Shown: positions 15,800 to 23,668, counted from the stretch's first letter. The stretch is 25,982 bases of DNA from Chromatiaceae bacterium (GCA_016938795.1 JAFGTZ010000261.1:1-25982), one strand, 5' to 3'. Numbers and translations: made by a program. The notes: generated by a model from the letters alone, not told the origin.

Positions 15800-17377
15800 A
15801 TGGACGCCAAGGGTGCGGACTGGCTGCGGGGTATCGATCGCCATCTCATTGGTCTGGGTGTGCTGCTGCTTCTGCTGCTGGTGCTCTTTTGGCCCAGCTA
15901 TGCGGGCATCGTCGCCATCTGGGTGCGCTCCCCAACCTTTGCCCACGGCTTTCTGGTCATTCCGGCGGTGCTCTTTCTCATCTGGCGTCAGGGCGCTGCG
16001 CTGCGCCGGATCGAGCCCAGGGTGGATGCGCGCGCCCTGCTGGCGCTGGCCGCGCTGGTGCTGGCCTGGCTGGTGGCGCGCGCGGGCGCTGTGCTGCTCA
16101 TCGAGCAACTGAGCGCGGCGCTCCTCATTCCGGCCCTGGTGTGGCTGCTGCTGGGCTGGCCTCTGCTGCGCGCGCTCGCCTTTCCGCTCGGCTTTCTGGT
16201 GCTCTTCGGGGTGCCTATGGGCGATCAGCTCATCGAACCGCTGATGGCCTTCACGGCCCTGGTGGTGGTCAGCCTGCTGCGCCTGAGCGGCATCCCGGTG
16301 CTCTGGGAAGGGGCCTTCATCAGCGTGCCGAGCGGCGACTGGGCGGTGGTCGAGGCGTGCAGCGGCATCCGCTATCTGATTGCCTCGCTCTTTCTCGGCG
16401 CGCTCTATGCCGCGCTGGCCTTTCGGCATCTGCGCCATCGCCTGCTCTTCATCGCGCTGGCCGCCCTGCTGCCCATTCTGGCGAACGGCGTGCGCGCCTA
16501 TCTCATCGTGCTCATCGGCCATCTGAGTGATCGGCGTCTGGCCGTGGGCATCGATCATCTCATCTACGGCTGGGTCTTCTTCGGGCTCCTGATGTTTCTG
16601 CTCTTCGCCATCGGGCAGCGCTGGTCGGCGCGGCTGGCGCGCACCGGGAGCGCAGAGGCGGCGGACACCTCTCTTCCTGCCGCTGCTCTTGAGCCGCAGC
16701 ATCATCCCGAGAGTGCGCGATCTGTGCTGCTTGGCCTGCTGGCGGCCCTGGCAATCCTGGGCTCGGGGCCGCTGCTGGCGGCCTGGATGGAACGTCCGTG
16801 CCCCGCGCCGGCGGGCTTCGAGCTTGTGCTGCCGCCCCCGAGCGCAACCTGGCAGCACCTGGAACGCTCGTTCAGCGATTGGCGCCCGCGTTATCAGGAG
16901 GCAGGGGGATTGGTGCATGAGGGCTACCAGGAGGCGGCGGGCACAGGCGCGGTGGCTGTGCATCTGGCCTTGTATGGCGTCGGTCGGGGCGAGCTGGTCA
17001 ATGCGCTCAATGTGCTGGTCGGCTCGCAAGATCCGCATTGGCGCCTTATCGCGCGCGATCCGCGTCGGGTGCGCATCGGCGGGCGCGGCGAGCGTGTCAT
17101 TGAGGCGCGTCTCGACTCGCCCGCGCGTGGACAGCGTCTGCTGGTGTGGCAGTGGTACTGGATCGAGGGCGAGCGGCTTAGCCGGGATGTCATGGCCAAG
17201 ACACGCGAAACACTGTGGCGGCTCGGCGGCTGTCCGGCGCGCGCCGTGGGGGTGGTGCTCTACACGCCGCTGGACCTGAACGAAGCGCCGGCACGCGCCC
17301 GTCTGGAGCGCTTCGCACGCGAGATGCTGCCGGGGATCGAGGCGGCACTTGAGGCGTGGCGGCCTTTTAAACCATAA
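15800..17377 (+). CDS. xrtA: Exosortase A fused to an EpsI domain
   Basis: A 525-residue inner-membrane protein. The N-terminal half (about 15-275) has eight or so membrane helices and the exosortase catalytic set: C187 in VVEACSGIR, R232 in LANGVRAYL and H253 in GIDHLIYG. Exosortases are thought to cut and re-attach PEP-CTERM proteins during transit to the surface. After a linker and one more helix (about 308-328) comes an EpsI-type periplasmic domain (about 340-525), commonly fused to XrtA and linked to exopolysaccharide. AAGGGG lies 7 bp before the ATG, and the gene sits 2 bp after the glycosyltransferase gene. One possible client, the PEP-CTERM protein at the window start, is in the same locus. 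Confidence 0.96.
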   Translation: MDAKGADWLRGIDRHLIGLGVLLLLLLVLFWPSYAGIVAIWVRSPTFAHGFLVIPAVLFLIWRQGAALRRIEPRVDARALLALAALVLAWLVARAGAVLLIEQLSAALLIPALVWLLLGWPLLRALAFPLGFLVLFGVPMGDQLIEPLMAFTALVVVSLLRLSGIPVLWEGAFISVPSGDWAVVEACSGIRYLIASLFLGALYAALAFRHLRHRLLFIALAALLPILANGVRAYLIVLIGHLSDRRLAVGIDHLIYGWVFFGLLMFLLFAIGQRWSARLARTGSAEAADTSLPAAALEPQHHPESARSVLLGLLAALAILGSGPLLAAWMERPCPAPAGFELVLPPPSATWQHLERSFSDWRPRYQEAGGLVHEGYQEAAGTGAVAVHLALYGVGRGELVNALNVLVGSQDPHWRLIARDPRRVRIGGRGERVIEARLDSPARGQRLLVWQWYWIEGERLSRDVMAKTRETLWRLGGCPARAVGVVLYTPLDLNEAPARARLERFAREMLPGIEAALEAWRPFKP

Positions 17378-17451
17378 GGATTTGTGATTGGTATACACTA
17401 GGGATCGCGGATTTCCTCTCATCTCTCCATGGCTCAGCGGAGAAACTTCCC

Positions 17452-17991
17452 ATGCGTCAAGTCGCCATCCCTGCCGCCCTTGTCATCATGCTGTCCGGTT
17501 GCTCTCTGATCCCGCCGGGGCGTCTAGGTGGCATCGCCGTGAAGGTTTCGCCCGAGGATTACGCCCATCGCCTCTGCGAGCATCTGCCCCTGGAGGACTA
17601 TTCGACCTGCGTCAGTCAGGTGCTCGATTATTTTGATCGCCCGCGCGCCGAGCCGGCTGGCGCGGGCGGCTCGACCGCTGGCCCGCTGGTGGCCATTCTC
17701 GACGGCGAGGTCTATCAGGGCGAGTACAGCTCGGCGCCGCTGAGCGCGCGCTTCAACATCTCGAACGGCGCCCAACACTGTCGCGGCAGCTACGACGCCT
17801 TTGGCGGCTCGCCCGATGCCCTCTTCGATGTCTATTGCGACGATGGACGCAGCGGCTGGGCCGATCTCATGCTCGGTCTGGGCGGGCGCGACGGTATCGG
17901 GCGCATCCGGCTCGATGACGGCAGCGAGGGGCGCATCGTCTTCGGCTATACCGCCCTGGGTCAGGCCGAGCCCTATCCCTACCGGCCCTGA
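17452..17991 (+). CDS. Uncharacterised small lipoprotein next to xrtA
   Basis: A 179-residue protein with a lipoprotein signal peptide (MRQVAIPAALVIMLSGC, lipid cysteine C17). The mature part has four more cysteines (42, 53, 110, 129), enough for two disulphides. A Gly/Ala-rich spacer (about 68-78) separates a helical N-terminal part (YAHRLCEHLPLEDYSTCVSQ) from a C-terminal beta-rich part. In that part, C110-RGSYDAF and VYCDDGRSG around C129, then a GIGRIRLDDGS strand and VFGY, resemble a domain I recall from other proteobacterial lipoproteins with no named function. It starts 74 bp after xrtA, with GGAG 9 bp before the ATG. It may be read through from the XrtA genes or have its own promoter. 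Membership in the XrtA system is only suggested by position. Confidence 0.8.
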   Translation: MRQVAIPAALVIMLSGCSLIPPGRLGGIAVKVSPEDYAHRLCEHLPLEDYSTCVSQVLDYFDRPRAEPAGAGGSTAGPLVAILDGEVYQGEYSSAPLSARFNISNGAQHCRGSYDAFGGSPDALFDVYCDDGRSGWADLMLGLGGRDGIGRIRLDDGSEGRIVFGYTALGQAEPYPYRP

Positions 17992-17994
17992 TTC

Positions 17995-19275
17995 CTAGCC
18001 GCCCGAGGCGGTACGCAACTGCTCGGTGAGTTTGCCGAACTCGCGTTGCAGTTCGAGATTCTCGAAGGGGCGCAGCGGTGGAATCTGGCGTTCGGCCAGC
18101 GCCTCCAGAAGCTGGCGGCTGGCCTGGACCAGTCCCACCAGCTCGCCCGAGACGCGCACCGTTTCGTAGGTGTTCCAGGCGGTGGCGATGTCGCGCGCAA
18201 GCTCCTCGCGCGCCGCGCCCACCTGCCGGGCCTGATCGGCGAGATAGTGCCGATAGAGTCCGGCGGCCTCGATGGTGAGCTGCTGCGCCTCCAGGTTGGA
18301 TTGCAGCAGGGCGCCGCGCTCGGGACTGGGGTTGTCGCGCAGCAGGCGCTGGGTGTCGCTGGCGAGCGCCTGGGTGCGCGCGATGATGGCGTCGATGTCG
18401 GGCAGATAGCGCTCGCCGATGGCCGTCTCGACCTGGATGTGCAGACGTTCGAGCGCGCGCAGCAGAATCACATAGAGCCCATAGTAGCGGCGCGCGCTGG
18501 CAAGATCCTCGCCGCTCTCGGCCACCAGCTGCTCCAGCTGGTCGGTGATGGTGCGCACGTTGTCAAACAGGATGCCGAGATCAACCATGGAGTCGCCCAC
18601 CACGGTGGCGAGCAAAAAATCGAGCTGCTCATCGCTCAGCTCCAGTCCCATGGCGCGCAGATCGCGCGCGAAGTCGCGCTGGATGCGTGTAATCTCGGCG
18701 TCGAGTCGCTTGATCTCGTCCTCGCGCTCGGCAATGAGCCGGTCGTAGTCGGAGACGCTGCGTGCGAGCGCCGACTCGCGCGGGGCGGAGACGCGCTTTT
18801 GGCGATAGTCCGCGATTTCTGCCCGTTTGCGCTCAATGTCGGCGCGCAGCGCATGGATCTGGTCGCGTTGGCGCAGGGTAGGCGAGCGCGAGAGGATGGC
18901 CACGGTCTCGTCGAGCAGGGCATTAATGGCTGCGCGGTTGGAGTCCTGATCGGCGCCGAACCAGGCGCGCTCGGGTAGCTCAGATTGGCGTTCTTCCAGC
19001 GCCAGCGCCGCGTCGAGCCGGGGCAGGCTGTCATCCCACAACTGTTCGAAGCTGTCGTGATGCTCGTCGCCGAGCAGGCGGCGCGCATCGGCGGCGGCCT
19101 CCGTGGCCAGCTCGCGCGAGCGGCGCCACCAGTCGTCCGCGCTGTCGCTCACCTGGTTCCAGATATCGCCGAGCGCATCCCGAGGTGGAGCTGTGGGGGC
19201 GGCATTCTCGGCGCTCGCCACGGCGGCGGCAAGCAGGGGGGGGATGAGTGCGAGTCGAGCCTGCGGGTAACGCAT
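17995..19275 (-). CDS. Uncharacterised secreted coiled-coil protein
   Basis: A 426-residue protein I do not recognise. It has a plausible signal peptide (MRYPQARLALIPPLLAAAVASA, cut before ENAA), no cysteines and a long, highly charged helical body. The stretch at about 130-205 has a heptad-like pattern (RADIERKRAEIADYRQKR and EREDEIKRLDAEITRIQR), a likely coiled coil. A more hydrophobic patch (DFLLATVVGDSMVDLGILF, about 218-236) might pack in the bundle or touch the membrane. A periplasmic structural or adaptor role is a guess. The + strand frame over the same bases gives low-coherence protein, so this strand is preferred. No Shine-Dalgarno site is visible before the ATG. Its stop is 3 bp from that of the lipoprotein gene; upstream it diverges from the SRP RNA gene. 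Confidence 0.75.
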   Translation of the reverse strand: MRYPQARLALIPPLLAAAVASAENAAPTAPPRDALGDIWNQVSDSADDWWRRSRELATEAAADARRLLGDEHHDSFEQLWDDSLPRLDAALALEERQSELPERAWFGADQDSNRAAINALLDETVAILSRSPTLRQRDQIHALRADIERKRAEIADYRQKRVSAPRESALARSVSDYDRLIAEREDEIKRLDAEITRIQRDFARDLRAMGLELSDEQLDFLLATVVGDSMVDLGILFDNVRTITDQLEQLVAESGEDLASARRYYGLYVILLRALERLHIQVETAIGERYLPDIDAIIARTQALASDTQRLLRDNPSPERGALLQSNLEAQQLTIEAAGLYRHYLADQARQVGAAREELARDIATAWNTYETVRVSGELVGLVQASRQLLEALAERQIPPLRPFENLELQREFGKLTEQLRTASGG

Positions 19276-19343
19276 GGTGTATAATCGGCTGTCGAGACGA
19301 CAAAGTCCCTAGTTTAGCATCTGCCCGGGGGGCTTAACGCCAT

Positions 19344-19372
19344 TTGTCACCTGGAACGCATTTTGGTAGTCT
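19344..19372 (+). promoter_or_regulatory. Candidate sigma-70 promoter for the SRP RNA
   Basis: TTGTCA (19344-19349, five of six matches to the -35 consensus) and TAGTCT (19367-19372, weak -10) are 17 bp apart. Transcription would begin near 19379, leaving a leader of about 38 bases before the mature SRP RNA. A trimmed 5-prime leader is known for the E. coli 4.5S RNA precursor, so this layout is reasonable. Confidence 0.4.
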
Positions 19373-19416
19373 CAACCGCTCAGTCGTTTGCCCATGTGGC
19401 GCGATGTCCTTGTCAT

Positions 19417-19528
19417 GGTGGCCAGCGTCGGTCCTCCCGCAAGGCGAAACCGTGAACCCGGTCAGGCCCGGAAGGGAGCAGCCGTAGCGGTGGAAGCCTG
19501 TGCCGGGGTGTGGCTGGCGCGGGCTGCC
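19417..19528 (+). ncRNA. ffs: Signal recognition particle RNA (4.5S)
   Basis: The conserved SRP domain IV is clear: GGTCAGGCCCGGAAGGGAGC at 19460-19479, followed by AGCC, with the GGAA tetraloop and the asymmetric loop bound by Ffh. Upstream CTCCCGCAA and downstream TGTGCCGGGGTGTGGCTGGC align with the two arms of the bacterial 4.5S RNA. The ends are set by pairing of GGTGGCC (19417-19423) with GGCTGCC (19522-19528), with two wobble pairs, giving about 112 bases, close to the 114 of E. coli. It works with Ffh and FtsY to deliver membrane proteins. It lies just upstream of dnaX, a common arrangement in Gammaproteobacteria. Confidence 0.93.
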
Positions 19529-19605
19529 GCCCACTTCGCGATGCCGTGCGTGCGCATCTTGTCACACTCGAATCATCCACCAGCCTCTGCCCTCCCGAGT
19601 CGCGC

Positions 19606-21267
19606 ATGACCTACCAGGTGCTCGCCCGCAAATGGCGCCCCCGCTCCTTCGAGGACATGGTGGGGCAGGAGCATGTGGTGCGCGCCCTGGCCAACGCGCT
19701 CGAGCGCGGTCAGCTTCATCACGCCTATCTGCTCACCGGCACGCGCGGGGTGGGCAAGACCACGCTCGCGCGCATTCTCGCCAAGGCGCTCAACTGCGAG
19801 CAGGGTGTGAGCGCCACGCCCTGCGGTCAGTGCTCGACCTGCCGCGAGATTGACGCCGGGCGCTTTGTTGACCTCATCGAGGTGGACGCCGCCTCGCGCA
19901 CCAAGGTCGATCAAACCCGCGAGCTGCTCGAAAACGTGCCCTATGCGCCGGCGCGCGGGCGCTACAAGGTGTACCTCATCGACGAGGTGCACATGTTTTC
20001 GACCTCCAGCTTCAACGCCCTGCTGAAAACGCTCGAAGAGCCGCCGCCCCATGTGAAGTTTCTGCTCGCCACCACCGATCCGCAGAAGGTTCCGGTGACG
20101 GTGCTCTCGCGTTGCCTGCAATTCAATCTGCGCCGTCTGCGCCTCGACGAGATCGAGTCGCGCCTGCGCCATGTGCTGAGCGCCGAGGGGATCGACGTCG
20201 AGGCGCCGGCCCTGCCGCTGCTCGCGCGCGCCGCCGATGGCAGTCTGCGTGATGCGCTCAGCCTGCTTGATCAGGCCATTGCCTTTGGCGGCGGGGCCCT
20301 GGTCGAGTCCGAGGTACGCCAGATGCTGGGCTCGGTGTCGGGCGACCTTGCCTTTGATCTGCTCGATGCCCTGGCCGCAGGCGATGGCGCGGCGCTCCTT
20401 CAGACCGTGGAGCGCATCGCTGCCAGCGCTCCGGACTTCACCGAGCTGTTGCGCGAACTCATCGCGCTGCTGCACCGTCTGGCGCTCGCCCAGCAGCTGC
20501 CCGAGAGCCTCGCGACGGAGGATCCCGACCGGGTGCGGCTCGCCGCCTTGACCGAGGCGCTCTCGCCCGAGGATGTGCAGCTCTATTATCAGGTGGCGCT
20601 GCACGGTCAGGGCGATCTCGACCTGGCGCCCGATCCGCGCGCCGGCTTCGAGATGGTTCTGCTGCGCGCCCTGGCCTTTCGTCCAGCGCGGGACGCCGCC
20701 CCAGTCGCACCGCCCAGCCCCCCTGGCGCGTCCGGGGCTCGCCCTGGCGGCGCGGCCGTGCGTGCCTTGGCCGAGACCTCACGGGTATTGCGTGACGCAG
20801 CGCCCGCCTCGACAATGCCTTCCCGGATCGAGCCGCGTGTGGATCAGGTAGCGGCGCCAGCCTTGGCGAGCACGGCCGACTGGCATCGTCTGGTCGCGAG
20901 CCTCGGGTTGCGCGGACTGGCCGCCGAGCTGGCCAATCACTGCGCCCTGGACGCTTACGCCGGCGGCTGTCTGCGGCTCAGGCTTGATCCGGCGGCCGAG
21001 CATCTGAACATTGCCAGCACTCAGGAGCGTTTGCGTCTGGCGCTGGAAGAGCGTCTGGGGCAGCCGCTGCGGATCGAGATCGCTGTGGCGCGTCCCGAGC
21101 AGGAGACCCTCGCGCGGCGTCGCCAGCGCGAGGCCGGCGAGCGTCAGCGCGAGGCCGAGGCCACCCTGCGTGAGGATGCAGTGGCGCGTGCGCTGCGCGA
21201 TGAATTCGAGGCCGACTGGGTGGCCGGCAGCATCCGCCCGCTCGATCCCGATCCCTCGCTTCACTAA
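19606..21267 (+). CDS. dnaX: DNA polymerase III subunit tau (DnaX)
   Basis: A 553-residue clamp-loader subunit. The canonical start MTYQVLARKWRPRSFEDMVG fixes the ATG at 19606, though only a poor ribosome site precedes it. Walker A is GTRGVGKT (45-52), the zinc-binding cysteines are C64, C73, C76 and C79, Walker B is LIDEVHM (124-130) and the SRC arginine-finger motif is in VLSRCLQF. After domain III (to about 365) comes an Ala/Pro-rich linker and a tau-type C-terminal part that would contact DnaE and DnaB. I see no A-rich slippery heptamer like the one E. coli uses to make the short gamma form, so this gene may make only tau. Overlapping open frame upstream to 19510 runs through ffs and is not coding. 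Confidence 0.96.
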   Translation: MTYQVLARKWRPRSFEDMVGQEHVVRALANALERGQLHHAYLLTGTRGVGKTTLARILAKALNCEQGVSATPCGQCSTCREIDAGRFVDLIEVDAASRTKVDQTRELLENVPYAPARGRYKVYLIDEVHMFSTSSFNALLKTLEEPPPHVKFLLATTDPQKVPVTVLSRCLQFNLRRLRLDEIESRLRHVLSAEGIDVEAPALPLLARAADGSLRDALSLLDQAIAFGGGALVESEVRQMLGSVSGDLAFDLLDALAAGDGAALLQTVERIAASAPDFTELLRELIALLHRLALAQQLPESLATEDPDRVRLAALTEALSPEDVQLYYQVALHGQGDLDLAPDPRAGFEMVLLRALAFRPARDAAPVAPPSPPGASGARPGGAAVRALAETSRVLRDAAPASTMPSRIEPRVDQVAAPALASTADWHRLVASLGLRGLAAELANHCALDAYAGGCLRLRLDPAAEHLNIASTQERLRLALEERLGQPLRIEIAVARPEQETLARRRQREAGERQREAEATLREDAVARALRDEFEADWVAGSIRPLDPDPSLH

Positions 21268-21309
21268 ACCCCGTTTGATTCACCCCTTCGATTCAGAGGT
21301 TGATGCCCC

Positions 21310-21633
21310 ATGAAAGGCGGACTTGGCGGCCTGCTCAAGCAGGCTCAGAAGATGCAGGAAGAAGTGCAGCAGGCGCAGGCGCGTCTTGCCGAGGAAACGG
21401 TCACTGGCGAGTCCGGCGGCGGCATGGTGAAGGTGACCCTGAACGGCAAGTATCAGGTGTCGCGGGTCGAGATCGATCCCTCGCTCATGGGCGACGATCG
21501 CGAGATGCTCGAGGATCTGCTCGCCGCTGCCTTCAATTCAGCCACTCAGCGCGTGGCCGAGAAGATGAAGGAGAGCATGGCCGAGCTGACGGCTGGACTG
21601 CCTCTGCCGCCCGGCATGAAGCTGCCGTTCTGA
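21310..21633 (+). CDS. ybaB: YbaB/EbfC family nucleoid-associated protein
   Basis: A 107-residue DNA-binding protein. The Gly-rich start MKGGLGGLLKQAQKMQEEVQ, the strand VTGESGGGMVKVTLNGKYQV and the C-terminal Pro-rich tail LPLPPGMKLPF are standard for the family. These small dimers bind DNA like tweezers; EbfC in Borrelia is the studied example. AGAGGT lies 9 bp before the ATG. It lies between dnaX (42 bp upstream) and recR (25 bp downstream), the usual order across bacteria. Confidence 0.96.
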   Translation: MKGGLGGLLKQAQKMQEEVQQAQARLAEETVTGESGGGMVKVTLNGKYQVSRVEIDPSLMGDDREMLEDLLAAAFNSATQRVAEKMKESMAELTAGLPLPPGMKLPF

Positions 21634-21658
21634 TTCAGGTTGCGCGCCTGGCGCACGC

Positions 21659-22255
21659 ATGTCTGCGCGTCCGCTGCTCGATCAGCTCATCGATGCCCTG
21701 CGCTGTCTGCCCGGCGTGGGGCCGAAATCGGCGCAGCGCATCGCCTTCCATCTGCTTGAGCGCGACCGCGAGGGCGGCGAGCGCCTCGCGCGGGTCATGG
21801 CGTGCGCCATGCGCGACATTGGTCAGTGCGACCGCTGTCGCACTCTGACCGAGGCGTCGCGCTGCGCCCTCTGTGCCGATCCGCGTCGTGACTCCGCGCA
21901 GCTGTGCGTGGTCGAGCAACCCTCGGATCTGGTGGCCATCGAACAGGCAACCGATTTTCGCGGCCTGTATTTCGTGCTCGGCGGGCGACTATCGCCCCTC
22001 GACGGCATCGGCCCAGCCGAGCTGGGGCTGGAGCGCCTGGCGGCGCGGCTCGATGAGGGCGAGGTGCGCGAGGTCATCCTGGCGATCAGTCCAACGGTCG
22101 AGGGCGGAGCAACGGCGCATTTCATTGCGGATCTGGCTGCGGGGCGGGGGCTCTCGGTAACGCGGCTCGCACAGGGCGTGCCGCTCGGCGGTGAACTCGA
22201 TCATCTCGATGGTGGCACGCTTGCCTTGGCCTTCGCGGGGCGGCGCGCACTGTAA
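21659..22255 (+). CDS. recR: Recombination protein RecR
   Basis: A 198-residue protein of the RecFOR gap-repair pathway, which helps load RecA on SSB-covered DNA. The helix-hairpin-helix is at LPGVGPKSAQRIAFHLL (17-33), a four-cysteine zinc site is at C57, C60, C69 and C72, and a Toprim domain with LCVVEQPSDLVAIE follows. The C-terminal LARGVPLGGELDHLD-like stretch (here QGVPLGGELDHLDGGTL) is the RecR signature. Length is normal for the family. The gene is the third of the dnaX-ybaB-recR string. Confidence 0.97.
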   Translation: MSARPLLDQLIDALRCLPGVGPKSAQRIAFHLLERDREGGERLARVMACAMRDIGQCDRCRTLTEASRCALCADPRRDSAQLCVVEQPSDLVAIEQATDFRGLYFVLGGRLSPLDGIGPAELGLERLAARLDEGEVREVILAISPTVEGGATAHFIADLAAGRGLSVTRLAQGVPLGGELDHLDGGTLALAFAGRRAL

Positions 22256-22310
22256 ATTCCGGTTCACGCCCTAGGCGGTTCTGGTTCAAAATAAACCAAT
22301 CACAGATAGA

Positions 22311-22343
22311 TTTTTCGGTGAGCGCTTGAGAAAAACCGAAAAA
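22311..22343. repeat. AT-rich inverted repeat between recR and the HIT gene
   Basis: TTTTTCGGT (22311-22319) and ACCGAAAAA (22335-22343) form a perfect 9-bp inverted repeat around 15 bases. It lies in an AT-rich island, unlike the rest of the window, that spans about 22280-22380. No T run follows on either strand and the stem is AT-heavy, so it is not a standard terminator. A regulator-binding site or part of a promoter for the HIT gene is possible but unproven. Confidence 0.5.
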
Positions 22344-22434
22344 CTGATGTGCGATGAATAGAGTCTCGAAGAGTCTTTGATCGGTATCCGCCTTCGCGCG
22401 GTGCCCCAACGCGGCGTTCCTGGAGCAAGCACGC

Positions 22435-22779
22435 ATGACAGATACCATCTTCGGGCGGATCGCTCGTGGCGAGCAGGCGGCGGATCTCCTCTACGAGGAT
22501 GAGGATGTCGTGGCCTTTCGCGACATCAATCCCCAGGCGCCCATCCATATCCTGGTGATTCCGCGCAAGCCCATTGCCACCCTCAACGCGCTCGAGCCCC
22601 AGGACGCAGAGCTAATTGGCAAGCTCTTTCTGGCTGCGGCCCGCATCGCCGCCCAGGAAGGCATTGCCGAGCGCGGGTATCGCACGGTGATCAACTGCAA
22701 CGCCGAGGCCGGGCAGACGGTGTTCCACCTGCATCTGCATCTGCTCGGCGGGCGTCCCTTGCAGTGGCCTCCCGGCTGA
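22435..22779 (+). CDS. hinT: HIT-family purine nucleoside phosphoramidase (HinT-like)
   Basis: A 114-residue histidine-triad protein of the HINT branch, which cleaves AMP-lysine-type phosphoramidates and similar substrates. The triad HLHLHLLGG (H98, H100, H102) is intact, and the early segment TIFGRIARGE and HILVIPRKPI are typical of the family. It has its own 179-bp upstream gap with an AT-rich inverted repeat and lies 115 bp before minC. GGAG about 11 bp upstream of the ATG is a slightly distant ribosome site. Confidence 0.95.
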   Translation: MTDTIFGRIARGEQAADLLYEDEDVVAFRDINPQAPIHILVIPRKPIATLNALEPQDAELIGKLFLAAARIAAQEGIAERGYRTVINCNAEAGQTVFHLHLHLLGGRPLQWPPG

Positions 22780-22894
22780 GCGGTTCTCGGTCGTTACCCC
22801 ATGATCGCGTCGCGCCCTTGCGGTTGACGCGCTCAATTGCAAGACTGGCCCCGAAATAGCGGGAGGACGTGGCGCGCGGCGCCCTAGATATCTG

Positions 22895-23629
22895 ATGGTA
22901 GCCTATTCCAGTGTGTCAGGCTCGGAGAGCCCGGCGGCCTTTGAACTCAAGGCGGCGGGCTTTACCCTGCCCATTTTTCGTCTACTGGCGAGCGACATGG
23001 AGGCCGTGGCCGATCAGCTTGCGACGCGCGTCGGTCAGGCGCCCGATTTTTTTCGCAACACCCCGGTGGTGATTGATCTCGGGAGCTTCCCCGAGCAGGG
23101 CGAGGCCGTCGAGTTTCCGCTGCTCGTGGGGCTCTTGCGCGGCTACGGCATGATTCCCTTTGGTGTACGGGGCGGCGACAAGGCGCAGCAGCGGGCCGCT
23201 GAGGCCATGGAGCTTGCCATCCTTGGGGACAGCCATAGCCGCCCGGCGCGTGCGCATCCCGAACCAAGCGCTGACTCCGGCCTCGATGACGAGGCGGGCG
23301 GCGCCAACTCGCTCGTCATCAGCGGGCCAGTGCGTTCCGGTCAGCGTCACTATGGCGCGCGCGGCGATCTCTCGATCATCGGCCCGGTCAGCTCGGGCGC
23401 CGAGCTGATGGCCGATGGCAACATCCATGTCTATGGCGCCCTGCGCGGTCGCGCGCTCGCGGGCATGAAGGGCAATCTGGAGGCGCGCATCTTCTGTCAG
23501 GATCTGCGCGCCGAGCTGGTGGCCATCGCCGGGCATTACCGGGTCAGCGAGAACATTCCAAGCGAGTTGCAGGGAATGCCCGTCCAGATTTTTCTGGATC
23601 AGAAGATTCTGCGCATCGAAAAACTTTGA
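22895..23629 (+). CDS. minC: Septum site-determining protein MinC
   Basis: A 244-residue FtsZ inhibitor. The N-terminal domain (about 15-110) begins with FELKAAGFTLPIFRLLASD; a variable acidic linker follows (about 112-136). The C-terminal beta-helix domain that binds MinD (about 137-244) has GPVRSGQRHYGARGDLSIIG and YGALRGRALAGMKG. With MinD it blocks Z rings near the poles. Start ATG 22895 has no Shine-Dalgarno site; the nearest good one, GGGAGG at 22861-22866, is too far from it. No in-frame start lies upstream, and starting later would cut into the domain. Its 3-prime end is 47 bp before minD. Confidence 0.95.
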   Translation: MVAYSSVSGSESPAAFELKAAGFTLPIFRLLASDMEAVADQLATRVGQAPDFFRNTPVVIDLGSFPEQGEAVEFPLLVGLLRGYGMIPFGVRGGDKAQQRAAEAMELAILGDSHSRPARAHPEPSADSGLDDEAGGANSLVISGPVRSGQRHYGARGDLSIIGPVSSGAELMADGNIHVYGALRGRALAGMKGNLEARIFCQDLRAELVAIAGHYRVSENIPSELQGMPVQIFLDQKILRIEKL

Positions 23630-23663
23630 ACCATTCCGGGGCCGAGCAACGGATCCCCTCTCT

Positions 23664-23668
23664 GGAGG
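23664..23668 (+). promoter_or_regulatory. Shine-Dalgarno site for the TTG start of minD
   Basis: GGAGG lies 8 bases before the TTG at 23677. This site, together with the conserved ARIIVITSGKGG beginning right after, identifies TTG as the minD start although an in-frame TTG exists at 23626. Confidence 0.85.

Noticed and set aside
17365..17397. TATACA near the end of xrtA as a promoter for the lipoprotein gene
   Set aside because: No acceptable -35 at normal spacing; the nearest T-rich hexamer is 21 bp away.
15761..17422. Long minus-strand open frame (553 codons) opposite xrtA, and similar long frames opposite prsT, the ATPase and prsK genes
   Set aside because: The products are arginine/glutamine/histidine-rich with no domain logic, while the + strand genes have clear catalytic motifs. 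Long antisense frames are expected at this GC content.
18046..18978. Plus-strand open frame of 310 codons over the coiled-coil gene
   Set aside because: It has no signal peptide, motif or ribosome site; the minus-strand reading has a signal peptide and regular helical pattern.
19280..19285. Perfect TATAAT on the + strand just outside the coiled-coil gene
   Set aside because: No -35 partner at 16-18 bp spacing and it would start about 125 bp before ffs; the 19344-19372 pair fits better.
19529..19605. Terminator between ffs and dnaX
   Set aside because: Only a weak, imperfect 5-bp stem without a T run; ffs and dnaX may be co-transcribed.
22824..22829. TTGACG as a -35 box for minC
   Set aside because: The sequence 16-18 bp downstream is GC-rich with no -10 match.
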